NCBI GenBank assembly: GCA_026119855.1
Contig: JAOWBW010001914.1
Location: forward strand, 62,001-126,000
Source of the DNA: Campanula takesimana
Lineage: Eukaryota > Streptophyta > Magnoliopsida > Asterales > Campanulaceae
Direction of reading: 5' to 3'
Length of the DNA stretch: 64,000 nt
Made by a program: the position numbers and the translations under genes. Positions 34,692 through 45,834 of this stretch are shown here, piece after piece. The stretch's first letter is position 1, and every line of letters starts with the position of its first letter. Below the pieces are notes generated by a model. The model was not told the DNA's origin. It did not search any database and saw only the letters and a list, made by a program, of their open reading frames with translations.

Positions 34692-36228
34692 ATGGGGCAA
34701 CAATTAGATAGAGTTGAAGAAAAAATTTACAATGTCACAAATGGAATAGCACTAATAAGTCACGAAGTAAAAAATCTTGAAGTAGAAATCGGACCAACAC
34801 CAATTAAACAAAAAAATCACAATTACAAATACACAAGATTTACAGAATACTCAGAATTATACAATATGGACCCCTCAAATAGAACAAATAAAGACAAAAC
34901 ATTTAAAAAACAAATACCACCTTCTAAAAATCCCATAACAATAACACGAATAGAACCAAAACTGAAAAATCCATTAGATGATATAATGAATTAAATAAAA
35001 ACCTATTTACCAATAAAAGAAGAATCAACCTCAAATCAAAACATAAGAATGTTAACAGATTACAATGACAAAACTTCCGAATCAGAAACATCATCCAATG
35101 AAGAAAATAATTCATCAGAAGAAGAATTCAAACAAAATACAATTCCAATTCAAACCATGAAACGAAATTACTACAATTATAAAGAACCAGATGATTTAGA
35201 AATATCCAGACAAACAACAAAATCTTACAATGCAAAAAATATCTACGAATGGAATATTGATGGATCAAGTGAAATGGTAATCATAAATATCACGAAAGAA
35301 ATGATAATAGTAGGAAACATTTACAAATCTACAAATATTACAAAAAAACAAGCAGTAGAAAACATTATCCTTGGATTTACTGGACAATTAACAACTTGGT
35401 GGGATAAATTATTAGGAAATAATATAAAAATAAATATTCTCAATGCTGTAAAATAAACCATGTAGGACAACCAATAGTAGATGAAAATGGAAGTCCAATT
35501 CCAGCACAATTAATAAATTTAATATTTAATATTACAACACATTTCATAGGATATATTGACTTATATACAGAAAGAAATTCTGAAATATTACAAAATCTAA
35601 AATGTAGAAAACTAGAACAATTTAAATGGTACAAAGAAAACTTCCGAAAAAGAGTTTTTAATTTAGCCGACCCAAATAATTACCATTGGAAAGAAAAATT
35701 TATTACTGGTTTACCAAAGTTATTTTCAGAAAAAGTAAAAGACACAATAGAACAAAAATATGAAAAATTGTCTTATGACGAACTCACTTATGGAGATTTA
35801 ATTACATCTGTCAATCTTACGGGATTATGATTATGTCAAGACCAAAAAATAAATTACAAATTAAAGAAAGAAAATTCTCAAACAAGAAAAGAATTAGGAC
35901 ATTGGTGCGAACAATTCGGTTTTGATAAATTACAATCACCATACAAAAAAAGGAAACAATATGAAAATCATAGAAGTCCTTATTACAAAAACAGTACTTA
36001 TAGAAGAAAACACAAAAATAAATACTACCAAATTGAACCTCCTACATATTACAATAAAAACAAAAGGACAAATTATAAGAAGAAATACAATAATAATAAC
36101 AATCACAAATACAATAATAAAAAACCTTTTACATCCTTTATACCATATAACAAAGAAAACAAATGCTTTTTATGCAACAAACCCGGTCACTATGCAAGAG
36201 ATTGCCCAACAAAAAGACAAATACAATA
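34692..36228 (+). pseudogene. pararetroviral coat-protein region with zinc knuckle
   Basis: An acidic N-terminal stretch (SESETSSNEENNSSEEE, near 35070) is followed by the coat core, including GFTGQLTTWWDKLLG near 35370. That motif is characteristic of the capsid region of plant pararetroviruses. A CCHC knuckle CFLCNKPGHYARDC (36164-36205) follows, preceded by a basic, K/N/Y-rich stretch. Stops at 34992 and 35454, and frame changes after them, break the region. Upstream, 34692-34990 has a coiled-coil-like N/K-rich frame. Confidence 0.82.
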
Positions 36229-36720
36229 AATTTGTAACAATATAAAAATAAAAAAAATAGACAAAATATTACAAAAAATAGACAATCTAGAATTATCAAC
36301 AGAAAATGATGGCTACAATTCTTCAGATCAACCATTCGACACAAGCAACGAAGAATGTCAATCTTGTAACAATAAAGTATGCCTGTGTAATAACAAAATA
36401 AATATATTAGAACAATATGATGAAATACTACAAAAAATTAAAGAAATAGATGAACCAACAATAAAAAGAAAATTCTTAAAACAATTAGCAAAAACCATCA
36501 ACGAAGAAAAACCAGACACATCTCAACCAGCCCAATATGAAGATGTTATAAAAATGTTTCAAGACAAGAAAACAAATCTCCTCGGTAGACATACAAAATG
36601 AAATCAAAGAAATAAAACAGGAAATAAAAATATTAAAACAAAGCAATTTAGAATTACAAAAATCACGCAAAGAAATAGATACAAAATTAGCATTACAAGA
36701 AATTAGAAAACAAATTCACT
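36229..36720 (+). pseudogene. linker between coat and protease regions
   Basis: K/E/N-rich low-complexity frames with a cysteine-containing stretch near 36357-36392 and predicted coiled coil. Interrupted by stops. No domain recognised. Confidence 0.5.
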
Positions 36721-37310
36721 CAACTTACAAAGGAGAAACTTCTAATTCCAAAGAAGAAGACTTTGATAAACATTTTAAAAATCCCTTTGCTAAAAATACA
36801 AAATCATCCTCTTCAGAAACAACCACAGATTCTTCCTCAGACACAGAAGAAGACATATTTACACTAGCTAGAGTCAGATACCAAAAATGGTATGTCAATA
36901 TACATATTAAAATAAAAGATTTTGAATATAAAGGAATAGCTATGATAGATTCAGGAGCGGATCTAAATTGTGTAAAACAAGGATTAATACCTACAAAATA
37001 TTTTACAGAAACAAAAAATAGTCTTTCAGCAGCTAATTCATCAAAACTAAAGGTTAAATACAAAATACCAGAAGCACAAATATATAACAACAACATTATT
37101 TTTAAAACAAATTTAATGATCGTAAAGGGTTTAAATACAAAAGTAATACTAGGAAACCCTTTCTTACAAATGTTATATCCCTTTTCAGTTTCTAAAAAAG
37201 GAATAGAAACACAAAAACTAGGACAAAAAATCATATTTGACTTCTTATATCGAGTAACAAACATAGATGTCAACAATTTACAAAAAACAGGTATTTCCAA
37301 AATAAATTAA
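36721..37310 (+). pseudogene. pararetroviral aspartic protease region
   Basis: A retropepsin-like protease normally matures the viral polyprotein. The catalytic triplet DSG is at 36947-36955 (MIDSGADLNCVKQGL), and the later VILGNPFL matches the expected ILG-x-PFL loop. The region before it is S/E/D-rich. The open frame ends at a stop at 37308-37310, just where a reverse transcriptase would normally begin, and no reverse transcriptase motif follows in any frame. Confidence 0.85.
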
Positions 37311-37552
37311 GTGTTCATAAAAAGTAGTTATACTCTTATATATTCAATCGATGATTTCTTATGATATTTCTTGACTAAATTGTTTCTTTAGAATGATTAC
37401 AGGTTCTTCAACCAAAAGCAAGGGTAAGAAAGAAGATGCCAAGATACAAATTAGACCATTAACAAAACTCTCACTTTATTCTTTCTCCTGAAGCAAAACC
37501 ATTCTTTCCCCCTCTTACAAAAGATACCAAATCTCCTTCTTCCTCGTCACAA
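37311..37552 (+). other. gap between protease and second ORF
   Basis: Non-coding DNA with TATATA near 37340 and an AG-ending pyrimidine tract at 37390. A short frame from ATG 37394 (MITGSSTKSKGKKEDAK) runs to a stop near 37488 and may be the broken start of the second ORF. Confidence 0.45.
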
Positions 37553-38760
37553 ATGTCAACCACCTACAAAACAACTCTTAAAATAGAATACCCTCAGCCA
37601 ACGAAATCACAAAATTCCCAAGTCACAAAACAAATTGTTCCCAATCCTTATCCTAAACATACACCACCCACTTCGTATTCATACAAAGATTATACAGAAT
37701 CCATTTGTGTTATTGAACCAGAGATTTTTGAAATGATCTCAGACTGGCATCCATATCAAATCTCTGAATTTCTTCTTCCAAACCATCATAATTATATTCC
37801 AAACAATTTTACAAAAAACTAATTTTATTATGAAACTATTGTGACCCAAACAAAGTCAGCTACTTTTCAATATTCATCTGACCATCTAGATCTTACAAAA
37901 ATAAGGTATTGTAAAGTGAAAATACAAAAAATTCTTACAATTTCTGACTGGGGTCAAAGACCCAATGAATCAAAAGGATTAAATCTTTCAAACAATTCAT
38001 CCCGATTTAATTATTGGGACTATATTTTAGCCTGGTCACGGGCATTTTTTAGACAGAACAAAACTTTTTCTCTTTCATATTTCTTCTATTTCAGTCCTCA
38101 ATTTTCTTATCCGATTCCATATTGGTTCCATCAATGGTGGAGTAATTTTGAACTAGATAAAACAATTGCTCCTTCAAGTGTACAAAAATATTTTGAACAA
38201 TGGTCAACAAATTCTTCATATCCAGAGCAGATTGCTCAATCTCCTTTATGGGCATTATTTTGTCATAATTTTCAAGTCCCATGGATTTTTATGACAGAAT
38301 TTGACATACAGGAAGAACAAATGTGTGAGTGTGAACAAATTGGTGTACAAAAAATGGGATAACAAATGAAACAAATGCAAGCACAAATGGGAGGACAACA
38401 AATGAGTGTACAAATGGGACAAATGGGTGTGCAAAGGGGAGGATAACAAATGAGTGTACAAATGGGACAAATGAGGAATTCAACAAGGAACAAAAGTGTG
38501 CGTGTGTACAAAAAACTATTTTACCTATCCTGGCTCGAAAATACAAAATCAAATGGTGGGACAAAACTGATATCACTCCATGTACTCCTACAGCAATCAC
38601 AAAATATTTTCATGACAATCCGGAATACTGCAAGAAGATTCCTCCTAAGCAATCTCAACAAATGAAGAATTCCTTGCAAGAAAGCAACAAATTATGGCAC
38701 AAATGGCTGGATGCTCAAACCCGGCAGATCTAGACAAATTAATGTCACAGTTCAGCGATG
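37553..38760 (+). pseudogene. second viral ORF, function unknown
   Basis: Frames 37553-37822 and 37841-38362 belong together but are split by a stop. They contain WHPYQISEFLLPNH, then NYWDYILAWSRAFFRQN, then YWFHQWWSNF. The aromatic W/F pattern resembles proteins of unknown function seen next to plant pararetroviral polyproteins. From 38360 a short glutamine/methionine repeat (QMSVQMGQM type) follows, then ARKYKIKWWDK-like sequence in a shifted frame. No catalytic motif seen. Confidence 0.6.
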
Positions 38761-39190
38761 GTAGCTCATCTTCAATGGCTGACGGAGACACCATGCCCAA
38801 TGACGATTTCTACACACAAGCAGACGATTTATACCTATAGCAATGGCCTCTCAACAAAGAAGACACCACCAAGTTCAAATCACCAAAAGCAAAGATTTTT
38901 CTTCATCAAAGTTCAACAAAGCAAGAGCCGCCCTGGCCCTCAAGTCCACAAAATTCAAAAGAAGATGTCACAAAAATCAACAAAGCAAAAAGAAGATTCC
39001 CTTCACCAATTTCAACAAAGCAAGAGCCGTCCTAGCCCACAAGACCACAAATTTCAAAAAGAAAATACTTTCCGTCACTCATTCACTAAAAGCAGATTCC
39101 TCTCAACAATTTCAAACGAAGAAGCCGCCATGGCCCACAACTAAAAAAAGATGCTCTCCACTCTCTATCTGCACAAAGCAACAACAATAG
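38761..39190 (+). pseudogene. 3' end of the viral ORF region, repetitive
   Basis: A K/S/Q-rich stretch with an approximately 90-bp imperfect direct repeat: TTCAACAAAGCAAGAGCC occurs near 38918 and again near 39015. The repeated peptide is FNKARA(A/V)LA. No domain recognised. Confidence 0.55.
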
Positions 39191-39207
39191 TAGTTAGATT
39201 TCATTCC

Positions 39208-39353
39208 TATATAAACAAAGCAAAACTCATTGTATAGGCAGGCATAAATTTAGGCAAAAACAATTTCATAGTTTCTCTCTCTACAAATTCTCTCATACAC
39301 ATTCCTCTATAACCATTGTAACCATCCACTGTACTCAATCAACAATCAATAAA
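39208..39353 (+). promoter_or_regulatory. pararetroviral promoter TATA box and polyadenylation signal
   Basis: TATATAAAC (39208-39216) is followed about 140 bases later by AATAAA (39348-39353). In Caulimoviridae the pregenomic promoter and the polyadenylation signal lie close together downstream of the last ORF, giving terminally redundant RNA. The spacing fits. Not tested. Confidence 0.6.
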
Positions 39354-39670
39354 CAAAGTAAGTTCTTCTACTCCTGCCTCGAGTATTTAGAATTATTTAT
39401 CAACTGTTACTTACAAATTATTTTACAAAAATTTTCAAAAATTACTATTCACAAAATTACTATTCACGGTTACTATTCATTCCGCAAATTTTAGTTTGAT
39501 ACTTATTTTTTGTTTATTATCATCATTTATTATTATCAATTTTTATGTTAGAATCGATCCACTCTGATCCATTGGTATATATATATATATATGTGTGTGT
39601 GTGTGCGTTTGAATGGTTATTCCATTGATGTTTTTGTAGGATTGTTGGTGTTTTTGGTTGATTATTGAAT

Positions 39671-39856
39671 ATGGACAAATTTCTTATCAAAAGGAAAAAA
39701 ATTGGGGATGGTGTAACTAGTTTTGGGGTGGGTAATTCTAGTAGTGCACCTAGTCAACAATCAGTCCCTGTGATGGCTTCTGCTAGTAAAGAATTTGTTG
39801 ATATGAGTTGTATTGTTTTCTTTTATGAGACAATTGTTTTGAACTTATGTACTTAA
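39671..39856 (+). pseudogene. hAT transposase N-terminal fragment
   Basis: MDKFLIKRKK at the start is typical of TTF-type zinc-finger hAT (Tip100-like) transposases, which often begin MD-x-F-x-K+. It is preceded by an acceptor-like TTTTTGTAG. After about 45 residues the sequence becomes unrelated, and the element ends 100 bases later, so nearly the whole gene was deleted. Confidence 0.6.
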
Positions 39857-40665
39857 TTAAGTACTTGAATATAATTGCGTTTTGAATTTTTTTTGGTATG
39901 AAGTTATTTAGTGTAAATTGTGCAACCGGTGTTTGGAAATCCTAGATCCGCCACTGGCTCCATCATTGATATTGCATTTAATTTCTAAGCTCCAGCAACC
40001 AAAAACCGATCAAAATCAAAACCAAAACGAGGAAGATCGAGAGGCGGCGAAAAGGAAGTACCAGAGACGATGGCGAAGACGGAAGGAATGGAGACAACGG
40101 CAGAAATGGAGGAAGGTGCCTAGAGATGAAGAGGGGCGGACATGTTGAAGGAGAGGGTCTGACTGGAGGATGTTGACTGTAGACGGAAGTTCGTGGGGGC
40201 GAGGGTGGTGCCGTCGCCAGAGAAGAAAGCTAGTCTAAAAGAAACTGGAGGGGTGTGGCTGGGGAGGGACGGCACATCTGAAAGTAGGAAACCAGGGTTT
40301 TAGTTTTTAGTTTTTAGGGAAGGGTAGGTTATAGTAAAAAAAACCATCTTTTACTTTTATATTTTAAGATAGAAAGTTTAATATTTAACAATTTCACCCC
40401 TATTTGTTAAGGAATTAAAGTTCGTTAGAAAAACTAACGCCTGCTAGAAAAAATTGATGATCGAATAGTACTTTGGTTAATTTTGCTAATAAAACCATAG
40501 TACGCATCATATATATGGTGTTTAGGTAGTACGGAGGTAAAAGTGTTATTCTGAGATAGTACGCAAGTTATTTTGGCAATAAACTCTTAAGTTTCTTAGA
40601 AGGGCAAAATAGGAACATCATGTGGAGGTCGAATATAAAGGGCTCTTTGTTAATATAATAAACGT

Positions 40666-41397
40666 ACAGTCCAAAGAAAAAAAACCATGACATGTTTGAC
40701 CACCCTTTTTCCCCTATCTCAACTCCGGCACCCTCACCCCTCCATCGTCATCCCCAACCAGAGCCAACCACCCAAAGAGAGACATTACGTATCAAACATG
40801 GGCACACGTTGATAGAACTTTAGTACTTTGTTGATTTTGAGTACATTACTATCTAGTTTCTTAGTTTATCGGAGCTTGAATTCTCCTATTTGATGGGTTT
40901 TATTGTTGTGAATTCCAAAACTCAAGCTCAGTTCGTATACCGGAGTTGAGCCCAAGTTCGGATATTGCAACATCCCGTTTGAAGGAACAGTATCTACATT
41001 GGCGGTAGCAGGCTTGGTCTGATTAGGTTCGAGGGTTGTTCTGGAAGTGATCGGCTATGGGCATGAGTTATGTTGCATTGTGTGAATACCCCTGATCTGG
41101 TGCTGGAACATAGGATATGGGGGATATTCATAGTGGTGACTCTGATGGGGATTGGGGTATGGCGACAATGCAGGTGAAATGGACCAGATGAGGAAGCAGT
41201 AGACTTTGATGGTGTAGAAGGGACAATGCCATGTCCTGACTGAATTACGACTTAGAGGATGACCATGTGAGTGAAATGCAATGGGAATGCGAACTATTCA
41301 AATGACAACAAAGTTATCCACGAGTAAGTATCAGAAAGGGAAGAAGGGACTCCCGACCAAGAATTTTATGGTTAAGAGGTGCCGGATCGAAGAAGAA
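40666..41397. other. interior of the outermost MULE-like element
   Basis: 730 bp with a C-rich start (40700-40790) and a purine/GGAT-rich part (41080-41200). No ORF of note. A captured host fragment is possible but not identified. Confidence 0.35.
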
Positions 41398-42756
41398 TCT
41401 TAGTAAAAAGCCCTTTATATTTGACTCTCGCGTAATGTTCCTATTTTCCCCTCAAAAGAAGTTACGTGCGCCCGCATACAAATTATTAACCTCCAAAATT
41501 TAAAGGGGGGGGATTAGTACAAGTGACGCACAAAACAATTCCCGAAATAAATGTCGCACTTTTTTGTACTTAGTACGAAGGAACTTTAAGCAATAAATTT
41601 AGGTTGATTTGATCATCTTAATAAAATTATAAAACTTTGTTATTGATACACCATTTTAAATACTGACACGCCCCAAGTCCCGGGATTCCCTAATAGAACC
41701 TCGAACCTGGTGCGCGTAACTAACAAGAAACAAGAAACTAACGGGAAACAGGAACAATACCTGTTAAAAACAAAACTGACAGGATATATATACTCAAGAG
41801 TAGGGAGCTAAGATAGCTCACACGAGTTCTAGACCAAGAAAATTAAAACCAAACAAGGTTACATACAGCGGAAGACATGCCTAGCAAATAAGCTGGCATC
41901 AAGAACTGTCTAGGGACAACAAATACTACCCCAATACAAGCCCAGAGTTTAATTAACTCATACAAGATCGTCCTTACCAAAATATAAAAAGGACACTAAC
42001 TTCGAACAAGAATATCCTGCTGAGTAAATTCCCAGCTAAGTCGAGCCTCACTGCGTACTATCCCCTGCTTTTCTGGGGGGGGGGGGAAACAATTAAACAA
42101 ATAAAGGGTGAGATAAATCTCAGTAAGCTATTAACATGCAACTATATGTCATGTTATCATGCAATACAAGTAGATACTCAACTAAACATATATCAAGTAT
42201 CATCAAGTAACAAGTATAGGAGAGGCTAAGCCAACCCAACAAGTAATCAAGTTCAAGAAAGGTTCAGGTAACAAGTAGTCAAGTAGTGTGAGAGGCTAGA
42301 CCAACTCACCAAGATGCACATAGGCCTATCACGTATCATTACCTGAATCCTACCTTATTCCTCCCAAGAATACCATTGTTGTCGATGCTTGTATAGCTGA
42401 GGACAACCACGATCAAGAACAAGAGACTGCTATTGCAGTATATAAGAAGACCCGGTAACCAGTGTCATTCACAAGAACAAGATTCACGAGGTGTTCACGA
42501 TTTTAGCATTCACTTAAGTCAGGCTTATTGCTCCAACCAAGGAAGCTATGCCCTTACTATGGCCTGTAGTAAGGGGTCAGGCGGAAATACATAGGGACCC
42601 GATTGTCACTTAAGCCCCAGCTCTCGCGACAAGCGTGAACCTATATATTTTCGAACAAGCAAGGAGAACCAGCTGGACTCACACAAGAATGCACAAGTAG
42701 ATGTTTACTTGAACTACGAGAATAGAACTAAGTCCCATATTAGTGGACCAGTCTTT

Positions 42757-42871
42757 ATGCACTATGTAATCATGTATCATGTGCTCACGAGAATATGCAC
42801 CATGTAGTAATGTATCATGTGCTCACGAGAATATGCACCATGTAGTAATGTATCATGTGCTCACGAGAATA
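42757..42871. repeat. 38-bp tandem repeat, about 3 copies
   Basis: TGTATCATGTGCTCACGAGA begins at 42773, 42811 and 42849, a 38-base period, nearly identical between copies. It lies inside the solo LTR. Confidence 0.92.
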
Positions 42872-43216
42872 CAAGTACACGTACGTAATTATTGCGAAAA
42901 CAAATCAATCTAATCAATGGCACGTAGAGTGTCCATATAACACGGTCAATCCAAGTTAGAGTCTATTAATAACAGACCTCAAACAAGTAGTAGGGTATAT
43001 CATTCTATATCACTTTGTCATATGCCAAGTTTGCACGTACATATTTATATCACGTTTAACACATTAAAGTGTCTATCACGATACCCTTACTATCAAATAG
43101 AGCCCAATACCTTAGACCCTAAACACGTAGTAGAATAGGTCACATTCATACCTAGTCACAGTCATATCTCACGTATATGTATCGTTAGTAATCGAATACA
43201 TTTTCTCAACACATAT

Positions 43217-45834
43217 TGTCGCGCCCCGACCCGTGGTCCTACTTGGCCCCACGCCCGGGACACGCGAGGAAGACGTCGTAAAGCAACTCTAAGAAAAATT
43301 TTCGAAATATATTTTCATAAAAAGGTTCACACAACCAATACGTTACCAAAACATGACTTTAAGTCACAAAACAAACTTTCTCAAATGAGTACTTTGCCAC
43401 TTGGCTATAACAAACTTTACTTATAAAATTTACAAACACGAACACCTACTAAAAGAGATGATACAATTAACTGAGTCACGGTTACACTACCCTAAAGGTA
43501 TTACATTTACATAATGTATCCTTTATACACATCACTTCCCAAAAGTCTTACCAAATATCTCTTTACCAACGTCCTCCCTGTGCTGTGACCTATTCCCTGG
43601 ACTCCTTCTTATCTAAAACGGTAAACAAATAAGGGGTGAGAATAAATCTCAGTAAGTTACTAAAATGCAACTACATTACATGCTAATATGAGAAACATAA
43701 AGGAACAATACCACAAATGATCATATAGCATATAGCACGTAATATGAGAGGCTCCCTATCGCCAACCGTCCCATACCGGTTGGAAATAACGACCAACTCA
43801 TCATGCAACACATAAAGCGGAAATGAACACTCATACATGGATACTGAGCCAAGGTTCTCAAACCAAACCATAGCCATCTGAGAGGCATCAACTGAGAAGC
43901 ATCGAAGAGCTGAAACGGGTTCCGGAACCAAACAACAACAACAACGGGGGGAAAATGACACAAAGTCATAACCCAAAGTGCCCAACCTTTGGCCTAAGGA
44001 AGGGGTTTAAAAATGGGAAACCAATGATAGGAGCCTTATAATGTACTTGGCTCGGAGACCATTATAATCCCTATCACTGCCCAACACACACAAAAGTACC
44101 AGCTGGACTTTAGACGCAAGCACCATATAGAAATACTTGCTTAAACAACAATCAGGGACAATGATTCCAATGTAGGGAACCATGCCAAACACATCAAGAA
44201 GATGAACCATTCAACACATTACAATGTTCAACAATGCTCACTTAATCAATTACTCACATTTCACAACACTTGTGTTCACAAAGGAACCAATTCTACCACT
44301 TTAGTGATCCACAACAATCATCTAAGTACTTTAGGACACTCCCCAAAAACTAGACTAAGATTGACCTCTAAATCCTGTAGTTTGAAAAACTCTAAACTTT
44401 GCAACTTTCACCAAAGCTAAAAACTCAGCCTAAGAACAATACTAACACCAACTTCTATAGCCTTCCCAATAATAACAAGCTATGTACAAATTCTTACTAC
44501 TCCCTCTGTCCCAAATTTACAAGTATAAATAAAACATATCCAAAACATTATTTCACAACCTACTAGGCATATATAACATGTTTATATCCATTTTATTAGG
44601 TACAACAACATTACTATACTTTCACAATACTACAACACCCATTTGTATTAACATTTCCCACATGCAACAAATTATTACTACTCCCTCCGTTTCACAAGTA
44701 TCGTTATAATTTTTAATATACTAATATACCCACTTTAGGATACTTTCACTTCTTTCCCGTCCCATAAGTAATAGTATAATTTTATAATTCATTTATTTAA
44801 CATTTAACTAAAGATATTATTTTACCGTCCCACGAGTAGGAGTATAATATATAAAGCATATATGATGTTGCATCCTCTCCTACTTCCCCAAAACCAAAAC
44901 TACTATACCCATATACCCACTTCCCACAAATAACAAGTCTATAACCAGTTTTACTACTCCCTCCGTTTCAAAATTACAAGTATATAAAAATATACCCAAA
45001 ACATTATTTTATAACATATAAAGCATATATAGCATACTTATGACCATTTTAACATTTAAAAGGGGGATTAGTAACTTACTTGCTGACGGAAATTTATCGA
45101 TTAAACTTTAGAAATTTGCAGCTAGGATGACCCAGTACACGAACTATACACTTCTACGGACTCGGATTGTAGAACGGAATGATAATGAAATAGAGAATTT
45201 GAAGATTTTGGGTGAAACCCTCCTTTGTTCGTCGCACAGGACAGAGGGGAATAATCTGAGTGTTTTTGTGAGCTTAATGGCAAAGTCTCACCACTTTCAT
45301 TATATGCAGTTTTTAATTTTTCATAAAGGCCCTTCTAACATCAAACTACTACAATTAAACCCCCAAAGTTTTAACACATTACCTCCTTGGATAGATATGA
45401 TATATGAGATCTTTTCTTTGTTTAGCAAAAGATAAATATGAGGACACGTGAGTCGGTTTAGGCTTGACTCAAATTGATGAAGTCAAATAAAGTCACAATG
45501 TCAATAATAGAAGGCAAATCAAACTAGTCAAACTATATAAGCCACTATGATTTGCTGAATTAATATTCACTTAAACAATTTATAGAACACGATTTACTGG
45601 GCCAAATTGAGCAAATAAATATTCTCTTTAAAGCTCTAATTGTCTACTTTACTCAGAATTTTTCAGATTTAAATTTCGAATTTCATACAAAGAGATATAG
45701 CCGTTTTTGTATAAAGCATTTCATTTTTTAAATATCTTAATTCATCAAATAAATCATTTAAAATATAAAACTAACATAAATTATAAAATATTATTCTGCG
45801 TAAAATTCATATGAAATTGGGACGGGTCGTCACA
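43217..45834 (-). repeat. 3' LTR of the gypsy element
   Basis: Minus-strand start TGTGACGACCCGTCCC, end GGGCGCGACA. It matches the other LTR almost base for base. Three Stowaway-like ACTACTCCCTCYGT ends lie within it (44496, 44677, 44952). Confidence 0.95.

Larger units (their letters stand above)
33159..39576 (+). mobile_element. endogenous pararetrovirus (Caulimoviridae), degenerate
   Basis: A 6.4-kb insert sits between an (AT)n run ending near 33157 and another starting at 39576. In order it holds a movement-protein region, a coat-protein region with a zinc knuckle, an aspartic protease, a second ORF of unknown function, and a promoter-leader region with TATA box and polyadenylation signal. 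There are no LTRs. The coding regions are broken by stops and frameshifts. No reverse transcriptase or RNase H is seen. The layout (MP-CP-PR, then a second ORF) resembles florendoviruses. Placement in that genus is an inference. Inactive. Confidence 0.82.
32628..39956 (+). mobile_element. hAT (Tip100-like) element interrupted by a pararetrovirus
   Basis: The termini CAAGGGCGGATCT and, reversed, CAGTGGCGGATCT are of the type seen in Tip100-like hAT elements. An exact 8-bp duplication GCTCCATC flanks it (32620-32627 and 39957-39964). The left part (32930-33140) looks like a leader with donor CTT|GTAAGC near 32994. An acceptor TTTTTGTAG at about 39640 precedes a transposase N-terminus. Most of the transposase is deleted, so the element is non-autonomous. 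Confidence 0.88.
31861..40588. mobile_element. second MULE-like element, carrying a hAT element
   Basis: The inverted arms (31861-32045 and 40400-40588) start GAGTTTATTGCCAAAATAAC and share TTTTACCTCCGTACT, GATGCGTACTATG and TTAGCAAAATTAACCAAA. The flanks GAGTTTCTT (31852-31860) and AAGTTTCTT (40589-40597) match at 8 of 9 bases, a MULE-sized duplication. The other arm of the host element supplies the undisturbed sequence. The interior left and right of the hAT insert (32046-32619, 39965-40399) holds short K/R/P-rich ORFs that may be captured gene pieces. None is identified. Confidence 0.75.

Noticed and set aside
38255..38600. minus-strand C/H/L/S-rich ORFs
   Set aside because: Antisense of the glutamine/methionine repeat in the viral ORF.
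33159..39576. classification as an ordinary Ty3/gypsy element
   Set aside because: Has a movement-protein domain and no LTRs; gypsy elements lack the former and have the latter.
42757..42871. possible CRISPR-like array
   Set aside because: Units are adjacent with no unique spacers; simple tandem repeat in plant DNA.
43683..43985. 100-codon minus-strand ORF, repeated at 49390-49692
   Set aside because: Identical because it lies in both LTRs; non-coding LTR sequence.
45127..45435. 102-codon plus-strand ORF, repeated at 50832-51140
   Set aside because: Also within both LTRs and antisense to the element; no domain, so not treated as a gene.
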